A stretch of DNA of 64,000 bases. It comes from Deinococcus cellulosilyticus NBRC 106333 = KACC 11606. Its GTDB lineage: Bacteria > Deinococcota > Deinococci > Deinococcales > Deinococcaceae. The notes below the pieces were generated by a model. The model worked only from the letters and a program-made list of their open reading frames with translations, did no database searches and had not been told where the DNA came from. Position 1 is the first letter of the stretch. Each line of letters starts with the position of its first letter. A program made the translations under genes and the position numbers. Shown here in pieces: positions 51,709-60,505 of the stretch. The stretch spans positions 186,001 to 250,000 of the forward strand of contig NZ_BJXB01000005.1 in assembly GCF_007990775.1 (NCBI RefSeq). Direction: 5' to 3'.

Positions 51709-52491
51709 TCAGGGAATGGCTTTGAAGCCTTCAGGACGCTGCAGGAGCCGGATGTTCAGCTGGGTGGCTCCAGTGAGTTCTGCGCCATCTTTGCCTTTGC
51801 TGGGGCTCGAAACACAATCCCACTTCGCTTCTGCTTTGCGCACGAACGGCCAGACCACCAGTGCAGCACGGCCCGCAATGTCCTTGAGGGGAACCGTGCC
51901 CATGATCCGGCTGTCTTCACTGCCGTTGGGGGAGCGGTTGTCTCCCATCACAAAGTACTGGCCTTCCGGTACCGTGATCTCTTCATCAAGGCGGGTCTGC
52001 TCGTTTTTGGCGTTGCGCAGTGCAGCAGCGTGGTTTGCCTCTTCGCTGTCAATGTCCCAGCAGCCCTGTGCCTGCCAGTAATCGGTGATGCCTGCCTGAT
52101 TCAGTTTCTCTCCATTGACAAAGACCTCACCTGCAGAGACACGGATTTTGTCTCCGGGGAGGCCCACCACACGCTTGATGAAGAAAGGACGGTAAGTCCA
52201 CAGGCCCAGAAAGGACATCTGCGATCCGGGAGAATCCAGCGGGGGTTTCACCACCAGAATGTCTCCACGCTGGAAACTGCCGTACCCCAGACGGTGCAGC
52301 CAGGTTTCATATTTGGGAATGACCACACGTTCCCCCCAGCGCAGGTTCGGCAGCATGCTGTTGCCGTCCACGCCGACCATGGAAACAAGAAATGTGGTGA
52401 TGGCCCACGCAAAGAGGATCGCTTCCCCCCAGGGCCGGATGATGTCGTCCCACAGCGACCTCAGAAAACTTTTTTTCGGTTTGTCCGACAT
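51709..52491 (-). CDS. lepB: Signal peptidase I
   Basis: 260 aa from ATG 52491, with AAAGGAAAGG upstream; the 52545 start would add 18 residues outside the family. Cleaves signal peptides at the membrane. One N-terminal membrane helix (EAILFAWAITTFLVSMVG), then the catalytic Ser45 in GNSMLPNL and Lys106 in FIKRVVGLPGDK, and the closing box VMGDNRSPNGSEDSR. The Ser/Lys dyad is intact. The insert around residues 150-180 (WQAQGCWDIDSEEANHAA) is longer than in E. coli but usual outside it. Confidence 0.9.
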   Translation of the reverse strand: MSDKPKKSFLRSLWDDIIRPWGEAILFAWAITTFLVSMVGVDGNSMLPNLRWGERVVIPKYETWLHRLGYGSFQRGDILVVKPPLDSPGSQMSFLGLWTYRPFFIKRVVGLPGDKIRVSAGEVFVNGEKLNQAGITDYWQAQGCWDIDSEEANHAAALRNAKNEQTRLDEEITVPEGQYFVMGDNRSPNGSEDSRIMGTVPLKDIAGRAALVVWPFVRKAEAKWDCVSSPSKGKDGAELTGATQLNIRLLQRPEGFKAIP

Positions 52492-52586
52492 GCCTTTCCT
52501 TTCTCGGTCAAGCGCCCCTCTTGGTCCGGGGCGGCAATACAACATCTCACAGGATACCTGTGAAAGAGATGAAAATCATCCTGAAA

Positions 52587-52763
52587 GGGCAGAAGGCAAA
52601 AGGCAGAAGGCTGTAAAATGCCCGGGCTCTTGCTTCTTGAAAGCTGCAGTCAACCTCAAAACCGTGGCAAAAGAACCCATTTCCTTGTTGCTTTGAAGCC
52701 TTTAAGGATTCAGCAGCATGTACGTGCTTTTGGCCTTCTGCCTTCTGCACTCAGCCTTCTGCC
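52587..52763. repeat. Dispersed intergenic element R10 (GCAGAAGGC arms)
   Basis: GGGCAGAAGGCAAAAGGCAG and following at 52587-52611; inverted GGCCTTCTGCCTTCTGCACT and following at 52732-52763. Right-arm edge lies next to the stop of the patatin gene. The interior contains GTGCTTTTGG, close to the shared core. Confidence 0.75.
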
Positions 52764-52765
52764 GT

Positions 52766-53590
52766 TTACAACCCCAGAAGCTCCCGAATCCTGTCCTCCT
52801 GCAAGGTGGCAGCTTCCTCTCCAAGTTTGACGGCCTCATCCAGTTTCCAGAAGTTTTCGGTGTCGATTCTGGGCAGCACGCTGGGGCGCAAAAGCAGGTC
52901 AGGTTTGTACATGGCCAGTCGCATTTCGGTCATCTGAGATTGCATCACGATGATGGTTCTGCGGGCAGTGGGCAGGAGTCCCACCCGTTTGTCTTTCTGG
53001 AACTGTCCTTTGGGAGGGCTGGTTTCCCCTTCGTACTCGGGTCCGTTCACAAAGGTGACATCCACAGCGATGATGGGCCTGACCCCCATGAACATCACTG
53101 CATCCACCGGGACTTCATTGAGGATGCCTCCATCTGCCAGAAGCTGGTCTCCGATCCACACGGGATCAATCAGGCCGGGGTAGGCCACTGTGCAGCGCAG
53201 GGCCTGGGCCAGTGATCCGTGGTTGAAATACACCGAGTTTCCGCTGATCAGGTCTGTTGCAGTGATGGTGAAGGGCATTTTGAGGTCTTCGAAGCGCTCA
53301 GGGAGGTATTGCTTTAAAAAAGCCTCAAAAGCAATGTTGTTGAGGAGGCCCGATCCGATGTTGAGTTTCAGGAGCCTCAGGACGGGTGCTGTGGCGGCCA
53401 TCTTGCGGATGTCTGAAGCGGAGTAACCTGCAGCATAAAATGCCCCCAGCAGGGCACCCATGCTGGTTCCAGCAATGCAACTGGGACGCACGCCGAGCCT
53501 GTCCAGAACATTGAACACCCCGATGTGGGCGAATCCTCTGGCCCCTCCACCTCCGAGGGCCAGTCCGAAGGGTCTGTGTGTGGTGGTCAT
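52766..53590 (-). CDS. Patatin-like phospholipase
   Basis: 274 aa with AAGGA before the ATG. The N-terminus is LALGGGGARGFAHIGVF, the oxyanion-hole glycine stretch; the nucleophile Ser43 is in GTSMG, and the catalytic Asp is in LLADGGILNEVP. This is the bacterial RssA-like class of patatin hydrolases, acting on phospholipids or other acyl esters. No signal peptide. Substrate unknown. Confidence 0.85.
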   Translation of the reverse strand: MTTTHRPFGLALGGGGARGFAHIGVFNVLDRLGVRPSCIAGTSMGALLGAFYAAGYSASDIRKMAATAPVLRLLKLNIGSGLLNNIAFEAFLKQYLPERFEDLKMPFTITATDLISGNSVYFNHGSLAQALRCTVAYPGLIDPVWIGDQLLADGGILNEVPVDAVMFMGVRPIIAVDVTFVNGPEYEGETSPPKGQFQKDKRVGLLPTARRTIIVMQSQMTEMRLAMYKPDLLLRPSVLPRIDTENFWKLDEAVKLGEEAATLQEDRIRELLGL

Positions 53591-53668
53591 GTTGTCCTTA
53601 ATCTAACGCGAAACGGGAGTGAAAAGGTTTTTTACAGGGATCGATCAAGGATTGACAATATATAAGTA

Positions 53669-53683
53669 TACATATAATATGTA
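53669..53683. promoter_or_regulatory. Operator-like palindrome upstream of SRPBCC-MarR
   Basis: Perfect TACATAT-A-ATATGTA palindrome, overlapping a promoter (TTGACA 53652-53657 and TATAAT or TAATAT about 15-17 bp later). Similar palindromes bind MarR-family repressors, and a marR-type gene lies second in the operon. Confidence 0.65.
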
Positions 53684-53703
53684 AGCATATGGAAGGAGGA
53701 TTT

Positions 53704-54129
53704 ATGTGGATGATTCGAGTGAGTGAACACACCCGTGCCAGTGCAGAGCAGGTCTGGTTCCTTTACACCGATGTGGCAGGGTGGCCCAGATGGGACAGCG
53801 AACTCGACGCTTGCACCCTCTCAGGCCCTTTTGAAGCAGGCACAACAGGAACCCTCACCCCAAAAGGCATGACACCCATTCCTTTCACCCTCCTGCACGT
53901 TGATCCTTTCAAAAGCTTCTCGGATGAAACCCACCTTCCCGGAGCCGTGCTCAAGTTCCACCACACCCTTGAAGCCACGCCCGAAGGCCTCAAAATCACG
54001 CACACCATTCACCTGATCGGACCCGATTATGACCGTTATGCCGCCACCATCGGCAAGAGCATTGCGGCACACCTGCCTCCTGCCCTCAAGAAACTTGCTG
54101 CACTGGCAGAAGCCCCTGTCCCTGCATGA
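53704..54129 (+). CDS. SRPBCC (START/Bet v1-like) domain protein
   Basis: 141 aa from ATG 53704, with GGAAGGAGGA upstream. The sequence RASAEQVWFLYTDVAGWPRWDSELDAC is the classic N-terminal helix-grip beginning, and the rest alternates beta strands to a long C-terminal helix (IGKSIAAHLPPALKKLAAL). A lipid- or small-ligand-binding protein. First gene of an operon with a MarR regulator, so it probably acts on or senses the compound the regulator recognises (inference). Confidence 0.8.
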   Translation: MWMIRVSEHTRASAEQVWFLYTDVAGWPRWDSELDACTLSGPFEAGTTGTLTPKGMTPIPFTLLHVDPFKSFSDETHLPGAVLKFHHTLEATPEGLKITHTIHLIGPDYDRYAATIGKSIAAHLPPALKKLAALAEAPVPA

Positions 54130-54195
54130 CTGTTCTGTGCCTCACCTGCTTTCTGCCTAGTCTTCGCTGTAGACTGGGAACAGCTTGTGCCATCT

Positions 54196-54224
54196 GCCTG
54201 CTGACCGCTGATGGCTGACCGCTC
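54196..54224 (+). repeat. Dispersed element half-copy R6
   Basis: GCCTGCTGACCGCTGATGGC and following TGACCGCTC: one arm of the GTCAGC type, directly before the MarR gene start. Confidence 0.55.
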
Positions 54225-54231
54225 ACCCACC

Positions 54232-54678
54232 ATGTCCGAAGATTTCCCCACCGAATTCGACACCCCACAGGACAACCCTGGCTTTCTGCTGTGGACCATC
54301 ACCAGCAGGTGGCAAAGGCAGGTCCGGCAGGTGCTCGACCCCCTGAACCTGACCCACGCACAGTTTGTGCTGCTGGCCAGTCTGGGCTGGCTTTGCACCC
54401 GCGAGGCGCACATCACCCAGATCCGCCTCGCCGACCACGCCCAGATGGACCCCATGACCACCTCACAGGTGCTCAGGACGCTGGAACAGAAAGGCTGGGT
54501 GACCCGCCTGCCACACCCCAGAGACACCCGCGCCAAGGTCTTGCAGGTGACCCCTGAAGGTCACACCATGATCGAGCAGAGCATCCCTCTGGTGGAGGCG
54601 GTGGACCGGGCCTTTTTCGCAGAACTGGGTCCAGAGGCAGTGGCCCTCTTCAAAAAGCTGGACCAGCGTTCCTCCTGA
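54232..54678 (+). CDS. MarR-family transcriptional regulator
   Basis: 148 aa. I use ATG 54232; an in-frame ATG at 54211 lies inside a repeat arm and neither has a clear ribosome-binding site. Winged-helix core: LASLGWLCTREAHITQIRLADHAQMDPMTTSQVLRTLEQKGWVTRLPHPRDTRAKVLQVTPEG, as expected for MarR. Likely binds the upstream palindrome at 53669 and controls the SRPBCC gene and itself. Confidence 0.85.
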   Translation: MSEDFPTEFDTPQDNPGFLLWTITSRWQRQVRQVLDPLNLTHAQFVLLASLGWLCTREAHITQIRLADHAQMDPMTTSQVLRTLEQKGWVTRLPHPRDTRAKVLQVTPEGHTMIEQSIPLVEAVDRAFFAELGPEAVALFKKLDQRSS

Positions 54679-54776
54679 CCGGGGCCTCTCCTGTAAGCAT
54701 CTTCACTGCGCCATGTCTGCACCACTGTGCCGTTCAGCCGATGTGCTTTTGCAGGGCTTTGCGCACAATGGGGGGA

Positions 54777-55535
54777 ATGGACATCCTTGGAACCATCACC
54801 GAACAGCTTGTTCAGGAGGGTGCAGAAGCCGTGCTGCTCCTCGGGAGCTTCTCGCGGGGCGAAGAAGTGCCCTACAGCGACCTTGACCTGCATGCGGTCT
54901 ACCAGACTGTGCCCACCTACCAGCAGCGCATTGCCTACCTCGATGGCCGACTGGTCACCGTGAGTTTCTACACCTGGGACCGCAAGGAACTGGCCTTCAC
55001 CGATGCCCAGACGGCCCTGTGGAACATCGAGGGCATGAGGCACACCCGGATTCTGCATGACCCTGAAGGCCGCTTTGCTGCCCTGCAGACCCGCGCCCAG
55101 GCTTTCGACTGGAGCCAGGTCCGTGAAGGGGCACTGGGCCGCATCGGGTCCCACCTGTACAACACCATCGAAGAATGCCACAAGATCATGGGTGCCCTGC
55201 TGACCCACAATGCAGAAAAGTGCATGTTCGCCATGGAGGGCATCAAATGGTCCCTCGCCGAAATCAGTGCCTTTGCCAGTGGAGCCCTGATCGTCACCGA
55301 AAACCGCTACTGGAGCACCATCCATCAGGCAGAACCGGACCCGGAGTGGAAGGAACACTTCTGGACCATGCTGGGTTTCACAGGAGCATCTGTCTTCGAG
55401 AGGGGAGAGGCGACCCTCAAACTCTACCTGCGCAGTTTTGAGCTGCATGGAGAGCATGTCAATGAAGAACACAAAAACACTGTCCAGCAAACAGCAGAAA
55501 CCATCCGTGCATTTCTTGCGCAAGGGGGGTATTGA
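54777..55535 (+). CDS. Nucleotidyltransferase-domain protein
   Basis: 252 aa from ATG 54777. CACAAT and a G-rich run precede it, so it is either leaderless or uses GGGGGG. The motif GSFSRGEEVPYSDLDL near residue 22 is the metal-binding core of the DNA-polymerase-beta-like fold, with two Asp kept. The C-terminal helical half resembles kanamycin-nucleotidyltransferase-like proteins. No resistance substrate can be inferred. Confidence 0.7.
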   Translation: MDILGTITEQLVQEGAEAVLLLGSFSRGEEVPYSDLDLHAVYQTVPTYQQRIAYLDGRLVTVSFYTWDRKELAFTDAQTALWNIEGMRHTRILHDPEGRFAALQTRAQAFDWSQVREGALGRIGSHLYNTIEECHKIMGALLTHNAEKCMFAMEGIKWSLAEISAFASGALIVTENRYWSTIHQAEPDPEWKEHFWTMLGFTGASVFERGEATLKLYLRSFELHGEHVNEEHKNTVQQTAETIRAFLAQGGY

Positions 55536-55570
55536 CAGGAGCGAGATTCACTGATATTCTTACTCTCGCT

Positions 55571-55649
<79 letters not shown>

Positions 55650-55654
55650 GAAAG

Positions 55655-55690
55655 AGATCCGCTAGAAACAGCGGATCTTTTCTTTTTGTC
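55655..55690 (+). terminator. Terminator after tRNA-Ala
   Basis: AGATCCGCT and AGCGGATCT pair around AGAAAC, then TTTTCTTTTT. Confidence 0.85.
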
Positions 55691-55735
55691 TCAACTCGGT
55701 AAGGCCTCGCATTTTCTGAAGCCTGCTTTTCAGGA

Positions 55736-56356
55736 ATGATGGTTTCCATGTCTGCCTCTGCTGCCCGCACCTTCCTGGAACAGGACCCGATCCTTGCCTC
55801 CTTGCTGGAAAAATACCCTCTGCCTGAGACCTTCAAGGGCTCTTTTGACGCTTTCGCTGGCCTGTGCAGCATCGTGATTGGGCAGCAGGTCAGTGTGCGT
55901 TCCTCTGTGGCGGTGGAGAAGCGGGTGTTGAACCATCTGGGCAGCTTCACCCCCGAAAAGATGCTGGAAACCCCCGAAGATGTGCTGGGCAAACTCGGCA
56001 TGACCCGCAACAAGATCCGCACCCTCAAAGGCATGGCTGTCAGGGTCAAGGAAGGACTCGATCTGGATGCCTTGCAGCATGAACCAGACGCAAAAGTCAG
56101 TGAAATCCTGCTGGGCATGTGGGGCATTGGCCAGTGGTCCACAGACATGTTCCTGATGTTCGGACTGGGCCATGAAGACGTGTTCCCCTGGGGAGATGTG
56201 GCCCTGAGGCGCGGCTTTTTTCGGGTGATGGGGCAGGACGCCACCCCTGGAATTGCAGAGAGGTGGCGTCCTTTTCGTTCTTATGCGTCCTGGTTGTTCT
56301 GGCAGGAATCAGAAACGGACCTTTCGATTCAGCCGCTGTTCTGGGTGCATGTCTGA
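55736..56356 (+). CDS. alkA: DNA-3-methyladenine glycosylase II family
   Basis: 206 aa. Removes alkylated bases. SIVIGQQVSVRSSVAVEKRV is the family's early helix, and the helix-hairpin-helix LLGMWGIGQWSTDMFLMFGLGHEDVFPWGDVALRRGF carries the catalytic Asp (in PWGD). No Fe-S cysteines, as normal for AlkA. Start could be ATG 55736, 55739 or 55748; AGGA precedes the first. It ends two bases before a dispersed repeat element. Confidence 0.87.
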   Translation: MMVSMSASAARTFLEQDPILASLLEKYPLPETFKGSFDAFAGLCSIVIGQQVSVRSSVAVEKRVLNHLGSFTPEKMLETPEDVLGKLGMTRNKIRTLKGMAVRVKEGLDLDALQHEPDAKVSEILLGMWGIGQWSTDMFLMFGLGHEDVFPWGDVALRRGFFRVMGQDATPGIAERWRPFRSYASWLFWQESETDLSIQPLFWVHV

Positions 56357-56357
56357 A

Positions 56358-56592
56358 GGCCGAGGGCTCAGGGCCGAGCGACCAGTGCGACGCGGGCCGC
56401 CCCGCAAGCACGTCTTCGGGTCAAGAGAGAGCCGAGGGCAAATCGGAATGCAGCGGCCATTGCCTGTAAGGTGAGATGATGTTCTTGAAAGTGAACCTGC
56501 AGCTGTGTGCCAGAGGGGCAAGCCATCTGCCCGCCGATACGTCATTTGTTTGACACCAGTAAGGCAAGAATTTCCTGTGCTCTCGGCTCTCA
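56358..56592. repeat. Dispersed intergenic element R9 (GCCGAG arms)
   Basis: GGCCGAGGGCTCAGGGCCGA and following at 56358-56380, a middle GAGAGCCGAGGGC at 56426-56438 and an inverted GTGCTCTCGGCTCTC at about 56578-56592. The GCCGAG...GCCGAGCGACC and GGTCAAGA motifs also occur, inverted, in the element at 44686-44862. The MFS stop codon lies at its right edge. Confidence 0.7.
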
Positions 56593-57822
56593 AACCCTAA
56601 CCCGCTTCGCTTCAGGCCGGTGCCGCTGCCAGAGCCATGTGAGGATCATCAGGCTGATGAAGGCGAGTCCGGTCCAGCCAATGCCGAACTTCAGGAAGTC
56701 GCCTGCGGCCCACTGTCCGATCAGGGAGCCCAGCAGGCCTGCCCCTGCACTGCTGACAAATCCGATGATGCTGCTCGCAAATCCTGCGATGTTGCCCAGA
56801 GGTTCAAGGGCTGCACTGTTGGCATTCGGGAAGGTGATGCTCATGAAGAACAAGACCAGGCTGATGTGCAACCACACCCCGATCACCTGGTGGTCCAGCA
56901 GGGCGTGGGGCACGGTCAGGAAGCTGATGGCACAGATGCCCCACAGGGCGTAGCGGATCAGTTTGTGCAGGCCCAGACGCGTCACCAGGGCACCATTCAC
57001 AAAGGCCCCGAGGGTCTGCATGATGCCTGTTGCTCCGAAAGCCAGGGCGAATTGTGTGTTGCTGAGCCCCAGGAAGCTCTTGTACATCTGGGGTGCACTC
57101 ATCAGGTAGGTGTACAGGATGGCGAAGGTGAAGGTGAGGATCAGGGTGTAGGCCACACTCTGTTTGTTGTGGAAGACCTGGGAGGCTGCATTTCTCAGGT
57201 TGGTAAAGTTCTGCACCCTGCGTTTCTCTGCAGGGAGGGTTTCATGCAGCCTGAGCCCTGCCCACAGCATCAGAACACCTGTGAGGGCAGCAATGAAAAT
57301 GAAGATGGCATGCCAGCCCCATTGCAGAAAAACCGTCCCGATGCTTGGGGCAATCACTGGAGCAATCAGGAAGACCATCATGGCAAAGGACATGATGCGG
57401 GCCATTTCTGCTCCGGCATACTGGTCCCGGATCAGGGCCGTGGGCACGATTCGCATGCCTGCACCCAGCAATCCCTGCAGTGCCCGCAGCGCCAGCAGCA
57501 AGGTGAAATCCTGCGTGAACAGGATGCCAATGGTGGCCAGCAGATAAAGTCCCAGAGCCCCCATCAGGATGGGTTTTCTGCCGTACTGGTCGCTGAGGGG
57601 TCCGTGAATCAGCTGTCCTGCCGCAAATCCGAAGAAGTACACGCCCACAATCAGCTGGGCACGGGTTTCACTCACTCCGAAATCCTGGCTCATGATGCTG
57701 AGCGCAGGAAGCATGATGTCGATGGTGAAGGCACTGATGGCCTGCAGGAGGCCCACCATCAGGATGATTTCCAGGGTGGAGTTCCGGGGTCTGGGGTTCT
57801 GGAGTTGGGTGGGAACAGTCAC
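56590..57822 (-). CDS. MFS transporter, Bcr/CflA drug-efflux type
   Basis: 410 aa from GTG 57822, five bases after TAGATT (leaderless pattern); longer in-frame starts (57849, 57879) would precede the first helix with an unusual hydrophobic segment. Twelve membrane helices. The motif GQLIHGPLSDQYGRKPILMGALG is the MFS A-motif, and FAAGQLIHGPLSDQ fits the Bcr/CflA group of efflux pumps. Substrate not predictable. The last residues and stop lie at the edge of a repeat element. Confidence 0.85.
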   Translation of the reverse strand: MTVPTQLQNPRPRNSTLEIILMVGLLQAISAFTIDIMLPALSIMSQDFGVSETRAQLIVGVYFFGFAAGQLIHGPLSDQYGRKPILMGALGLYLLATIGILFTQDFTLLLALRALQGLLGAGMRIVPTALIRDQYAGAEMARIMSFAMMVFLIAPVIAPSIGTVFLQWGWHAIFIFIAALTGVLMLWAGLRLHETLPAEKRRVQNFTNLRNAASQVFHNKQSVAYTLILTFTFAILYTYLMSAPQMYKSFLGLSNTQFALAFGATGIMQTLGAFVNGALVTRLGLHKLIRYALWGICAISFLTVPHALLDHQVIGVWLHISLVLFFMSITFPNANSAALEPLGNIAGFASSIIGFVSSAGAGLLGSLIGQWAAGDFLKFGIGWTGLAFISLMILTWLWQRHRPEAKRVRV

Positions 57823-57976
57823 GGCCCAATCTAACACTTTAAAAAACATATTGAATAGGCAAATCTTGCACAAAACCACAGGCGTTTTGACCAGAGTTCC
57901 TGAAAACGCTCGTCCTGGGATAGAATCTTGCTTTCTGTCTCTGCCTGCCCTTTTGCAACACCACTGCCAGAAATTT

Positions 57977-58012
57977 AACTGTGAACTGTTGACTGTGAAC
58001 TGTCTGCTGTGA
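57977..58012. repeat. Dispersed element half-copy R7 (ACTGTGAACTG)
   Basis: AACTGTGAACTGTTGACTGT and following AACTGTCTGCTGTGAA: one arm like the R1 element, next to the stop of the 276-aa gene, without a visible partner. Confidence 0.6.
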
Positions 58013-58013
58013 A

Positions 58014-58844
58014 TCAGCTCTCGATTTCGACCACCAGAACGGGAGCATGGGCACTGAGCTCTTCCTGGTACTCGTACAGGTCATGAAAAAGCAGGTCTGT
58101 TCCTGCCAGATGCATGGACTGCCCCACCTGGTAGACGGCTTTCTCGAAGACCACTTCCTTGAGCAGCATGGTGAAGACCTCGAGCACATCGTCCGCCTGT
58201 CCATCCTGGGCCAGCAGGGCAAAATTGGGCGAACGGAAGCGCTCAAAGCCCCTGGTGGCGTACCAGACCAGACCATCTGGCCGTTTGACCTTGTTGAGGC
58301 TGGTCCAGAAGGCGGTTGGGATGTCTTTTTTCAACTGGTGACGGTCTGTGCTGAGGGCCACTTCCTTGACCACCCGTGCAGGATGGGCCACGCAGGCGAC
58401 CTCATCCACCACTCCGAGGAGTCCAAGAGGGGCAAAAGCTGCAGCCACCTGATAGAGGGCAAGCATCTGCTGCAGAGGGCTGTCATTCTCTCCGGTGTAG
58501 GTGCAGTGCATGTGGGCCCGGTGGTTCTGCAACTGGTCCTTGATGCTCTTGGCGTAGTCGCTGGCATGAATGGTGCGGTTTTGCAGGTCACGGGGCAAGA
58601 TGGTGTCGATGCCCGTGACCTGCACTTCATGACCAATCATCTGGAAGTTTCCAGCTTCCTGACCATCCATGCGCTGGAAGTGGATGTTGGGGTCCTGCAA
58701 GAGTTGCCTGAGGCTGATCACTGCCCGGTTGAGGTCCGGGAGGATCGGAAAAAGCATGGTGATGCTGTTTCCATCTGAGACGGCGTCCTGTGTGACACTG
58801 GATTCGTCTTCAGCAAGATTTAAAAACCTCCTCAGGAAACTCAT
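58014..58844 (-). CDS. Uncharacterised cytoplasmic protein
   Basis: 276 aa from ATG 58844, with TATGAT seven bases upstream, so the extra MMKQ from 58856 is not used. Soluble alpha/beta protein with an acidic N-terminal stretch (LAEDESSVTQDAV) and Cys/His in the centre (GVVDEVACVAHPAR). No motif recognised. The stop lies next to a repeat arm. Confidence 0.6.
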   Translation of the reverse strand: MSFLRRFLNLAEDESSVTQDAVSDGNSITMLFPILPDLNRAVISLRQLLQDPNIHFQRMDGQEAGNFQMIGHEVQVTGIDTILPRDLQNRTIHASDYAKSIKDQLQNHRAHMHCTYTGENDSPLQQMLALYQVAAAFAPLGLLGVVDEVACVAHPARVVKEVALSTDRHQLKKDIPTAFWTSLNKVKRPDGLVWYATRGFERFRSPNFALLAQDGQADDVLEVFTMLLKEVVFEKAVYQVGQSMHLAGTDLLFHDLYEYQEELSAHAPVLVVEIES

Positions 58845-58993
58845 TTGCTTCATCATAGCGGGTTTGGAGCACAGTTTTCTTACGGTTCAGGGAACATCCT
58901 GATCGGGATTTTCCCCCTTGAGGGGTTGGGGTCTGAAAAAACAGGTCAGGAGCAGCAAAGGGCAGGTGAACCCATCCAGAACCTGACGTATAG

Positions 58994-59003
58994 ACAAATT
59001 TGT
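58994..59003. promoter_or_regulatory. Operator-like palindrome for the TetR-SDR operon
   Basis: ACAAATTTGT, perfect, 80 bases before the TetR gene. A second imperfect inverted repeat (ATCTT...GCTG and CAGC...AAGAT, 59025-59052) sits closer to it. One or both are likely autoregulatory sites. Confidence 0.5.
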
Positions 59004-59082
59004 ATCCGGTCAATTGATGGGGCGATCTTTATGCTGTACGTTCAGCGAAGATTATTGTACCCTGCAGTGAGGAGGAGCCTTC

Positions 59083-59715
59083 ATGACCCGCATCAACCAG
59101 AAAGCGGCAGCTGCAGAGAAAAGCAGGCAGCTGATCCTGGAAGCAGCAGAAAGGCTGTTTGCCGAAAAAGGATTTGAAAAAACCAGCCTGCAGGAGATCT
59201 GTGATCAGGCAGGTGTGGCCCGGGGCACCCCGGGATATTTCTTTGGATCAAAAGAAGGCCTGTATCAGGCCGTGCTGGACAGGGCTTTTGCAGAACCCCT
59301 GCAACTGGTCCTCACCCTGCGCAGTCTGGTGCAGCAACCCGATCACGAACCCAGGCAACTTCTGCGCTTCGCCATTGAACAGTTTTTCGACTTCCAGCTG
59401 AAACATCCCCGCTTTGTGCGGCTCACCGAATGGGAGACCCTGAACGGAGGACAGTTCCTCGGGCACCTGCCCCGCCAGCTTGAAGTCTTCAGAGAAGCCC
59501 TTGCCCTGATGCAGCAGGAACTCGACTGGCAGGGGGAACCCGAGCAATTCATGATCGACCTCACAGCCCTGTGCTGGTTTCCGGTGGCCCACGCCGAAAC
59601 CTTCCTGAAGCCCCTGGGTGTCCACATGGACGATCCGCAGATCCGCGAGAAACGCAAGCAACACGTGGTGGATCTTCTGTTGCAAAAATACCTTCCTGAA
59701 AGGAGAGAAGCATGA
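59083..59715 (+). CDS. TetR-family transcriptional regulator
   Basis: 210 aa with GAGGAGGAG before ATG 59083. DNA-binding helix-turn-helix FEKTSLQEICDQAGVARGTPGYFFGSKEGLYQAVL. It overlaps the SDR gene by four bases (ATGA), so it controls a three-gene operon and probably itself through the palindromes upstream. Confidence 0.88.
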   Translation: MTRINQKAAAAEKSRQLILEAAERLFAEKGFEKTSLQEICDQAGVARGTPGYFFGSKEGLYQAVLDRAFAEPLQLVLTLRSLVQQPDHEPRQLLRFAIEQFFDFQLKHPRFVRLTEWETLNGGQFLGHLPRQLEVFREALALMQQELDWQGEPEQFMIDLTALCWFPVAHAETFLKPLGVHMDDPQIREKRKQHVVDLLLQKYLPERREA

Positions 59716-60503
59716 TACGGGTTCTGGTCACAGGTGGAACGGGCGTCCTCGGACGCAGGGTGGTGGACGAGCTCAGACAGAAAGGTGCCCTTCCCAGGGT
59801 CCTCAGTCGCAAAATGCAAAATGCAGGCCAGGGAATGGAGATTGCTCAGGGAGATCTGGTCGCCAATACAGGTCTGCAGGAGGCCCTCAAAGATGTGGAT
59901 GTGGTCATCCACTGCGCCCACAACCCCCAGAACGCCAGAGAAAACACCCTGGCCACCCGGAACCTGATGGAGGCTGTACGGGCTTCAGGGGTGAAACATG
60001 TCGTCCTGATCAGCATCATCGGGGTGGACCGCATGACGTTCTACCCTTATTACAGGGCCAAATGGCAAGACGAGCAGACCGTGATCCAGAGCGGGGTGCC
60101 CTACACCATCCTCCGGTCTGCCCAGTTCCATGACTTCGTGGGTTTCCTGATTGACACCCTCAGCAAAATCCCCCTGATCCTGCTGCCCAGAGACCTCTGT
60201 TTTCAGCCTGTCCAGCTTGAACCCGTGGCAGAAGACCTCGCCCACGCAGCCCTGAACCCACCTGCAGGACGCATGAGAGACCTCGCTGGCCCTGAAGTCC
60301 TGACCCTGGACCAGATGATCCGCAGTTATCTGCAGGCCCAGGGCAACCACAAAAAGGTGTACACCTTCCCCCTGCCCCTCCCTTTCATCACGGTCTGGAA
60401 AGACCTGAGCAGGCTGGATGTGAGCCGCAAAGGAGAGACCTGGCATCAGTGGCTTTCCAGGCAGGACAGGATCGCCAACCTCTACCAGAAAGCCAGGGGT
60501 TGA
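59712..60503 (+). CDS. NmrA-like SDR-family NAD(P)-binding protein
   Basis: 263 aa, coupled to the TetR gene. Rossmann GGTGVLG near residue 8 (VLVTGGTGVLGRRVVDELR), then VVIHCAHNPQ and HVVLISIIGVDR. There is YYRAKWQDEQ at the place of the active-site Tyr-Lys, so a reductase or an NmrA-type redox sensor are both possible. Its neighbour is a small membrane protein in the same operon. Confidence 0.78.
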   Translation: MIRVLVTGGTGVLGRRVVDELRQKGALPRVLSRKMQNAGQGMEIAQGDLVANTGLQEALKDVDVVIHCAHNPQNARENTLATRNLMEAVRASGVKHVVLISIIGVDRMTFYPYYRAKWQDEQTVIQSGVPYTILRSAQFHDFVGFLIDTLSKIPLILLPRDLCFQPVQLEPVAEDLAHAALNPPAGRMRDLAGPEVLTLDQMIRSYLQAQGNHKKVYTFPLPLPFITVWKDLSRLDVSRKGETWHQWLSRQDRIANLYQKARG

Positions 60504-60505
60504 GC

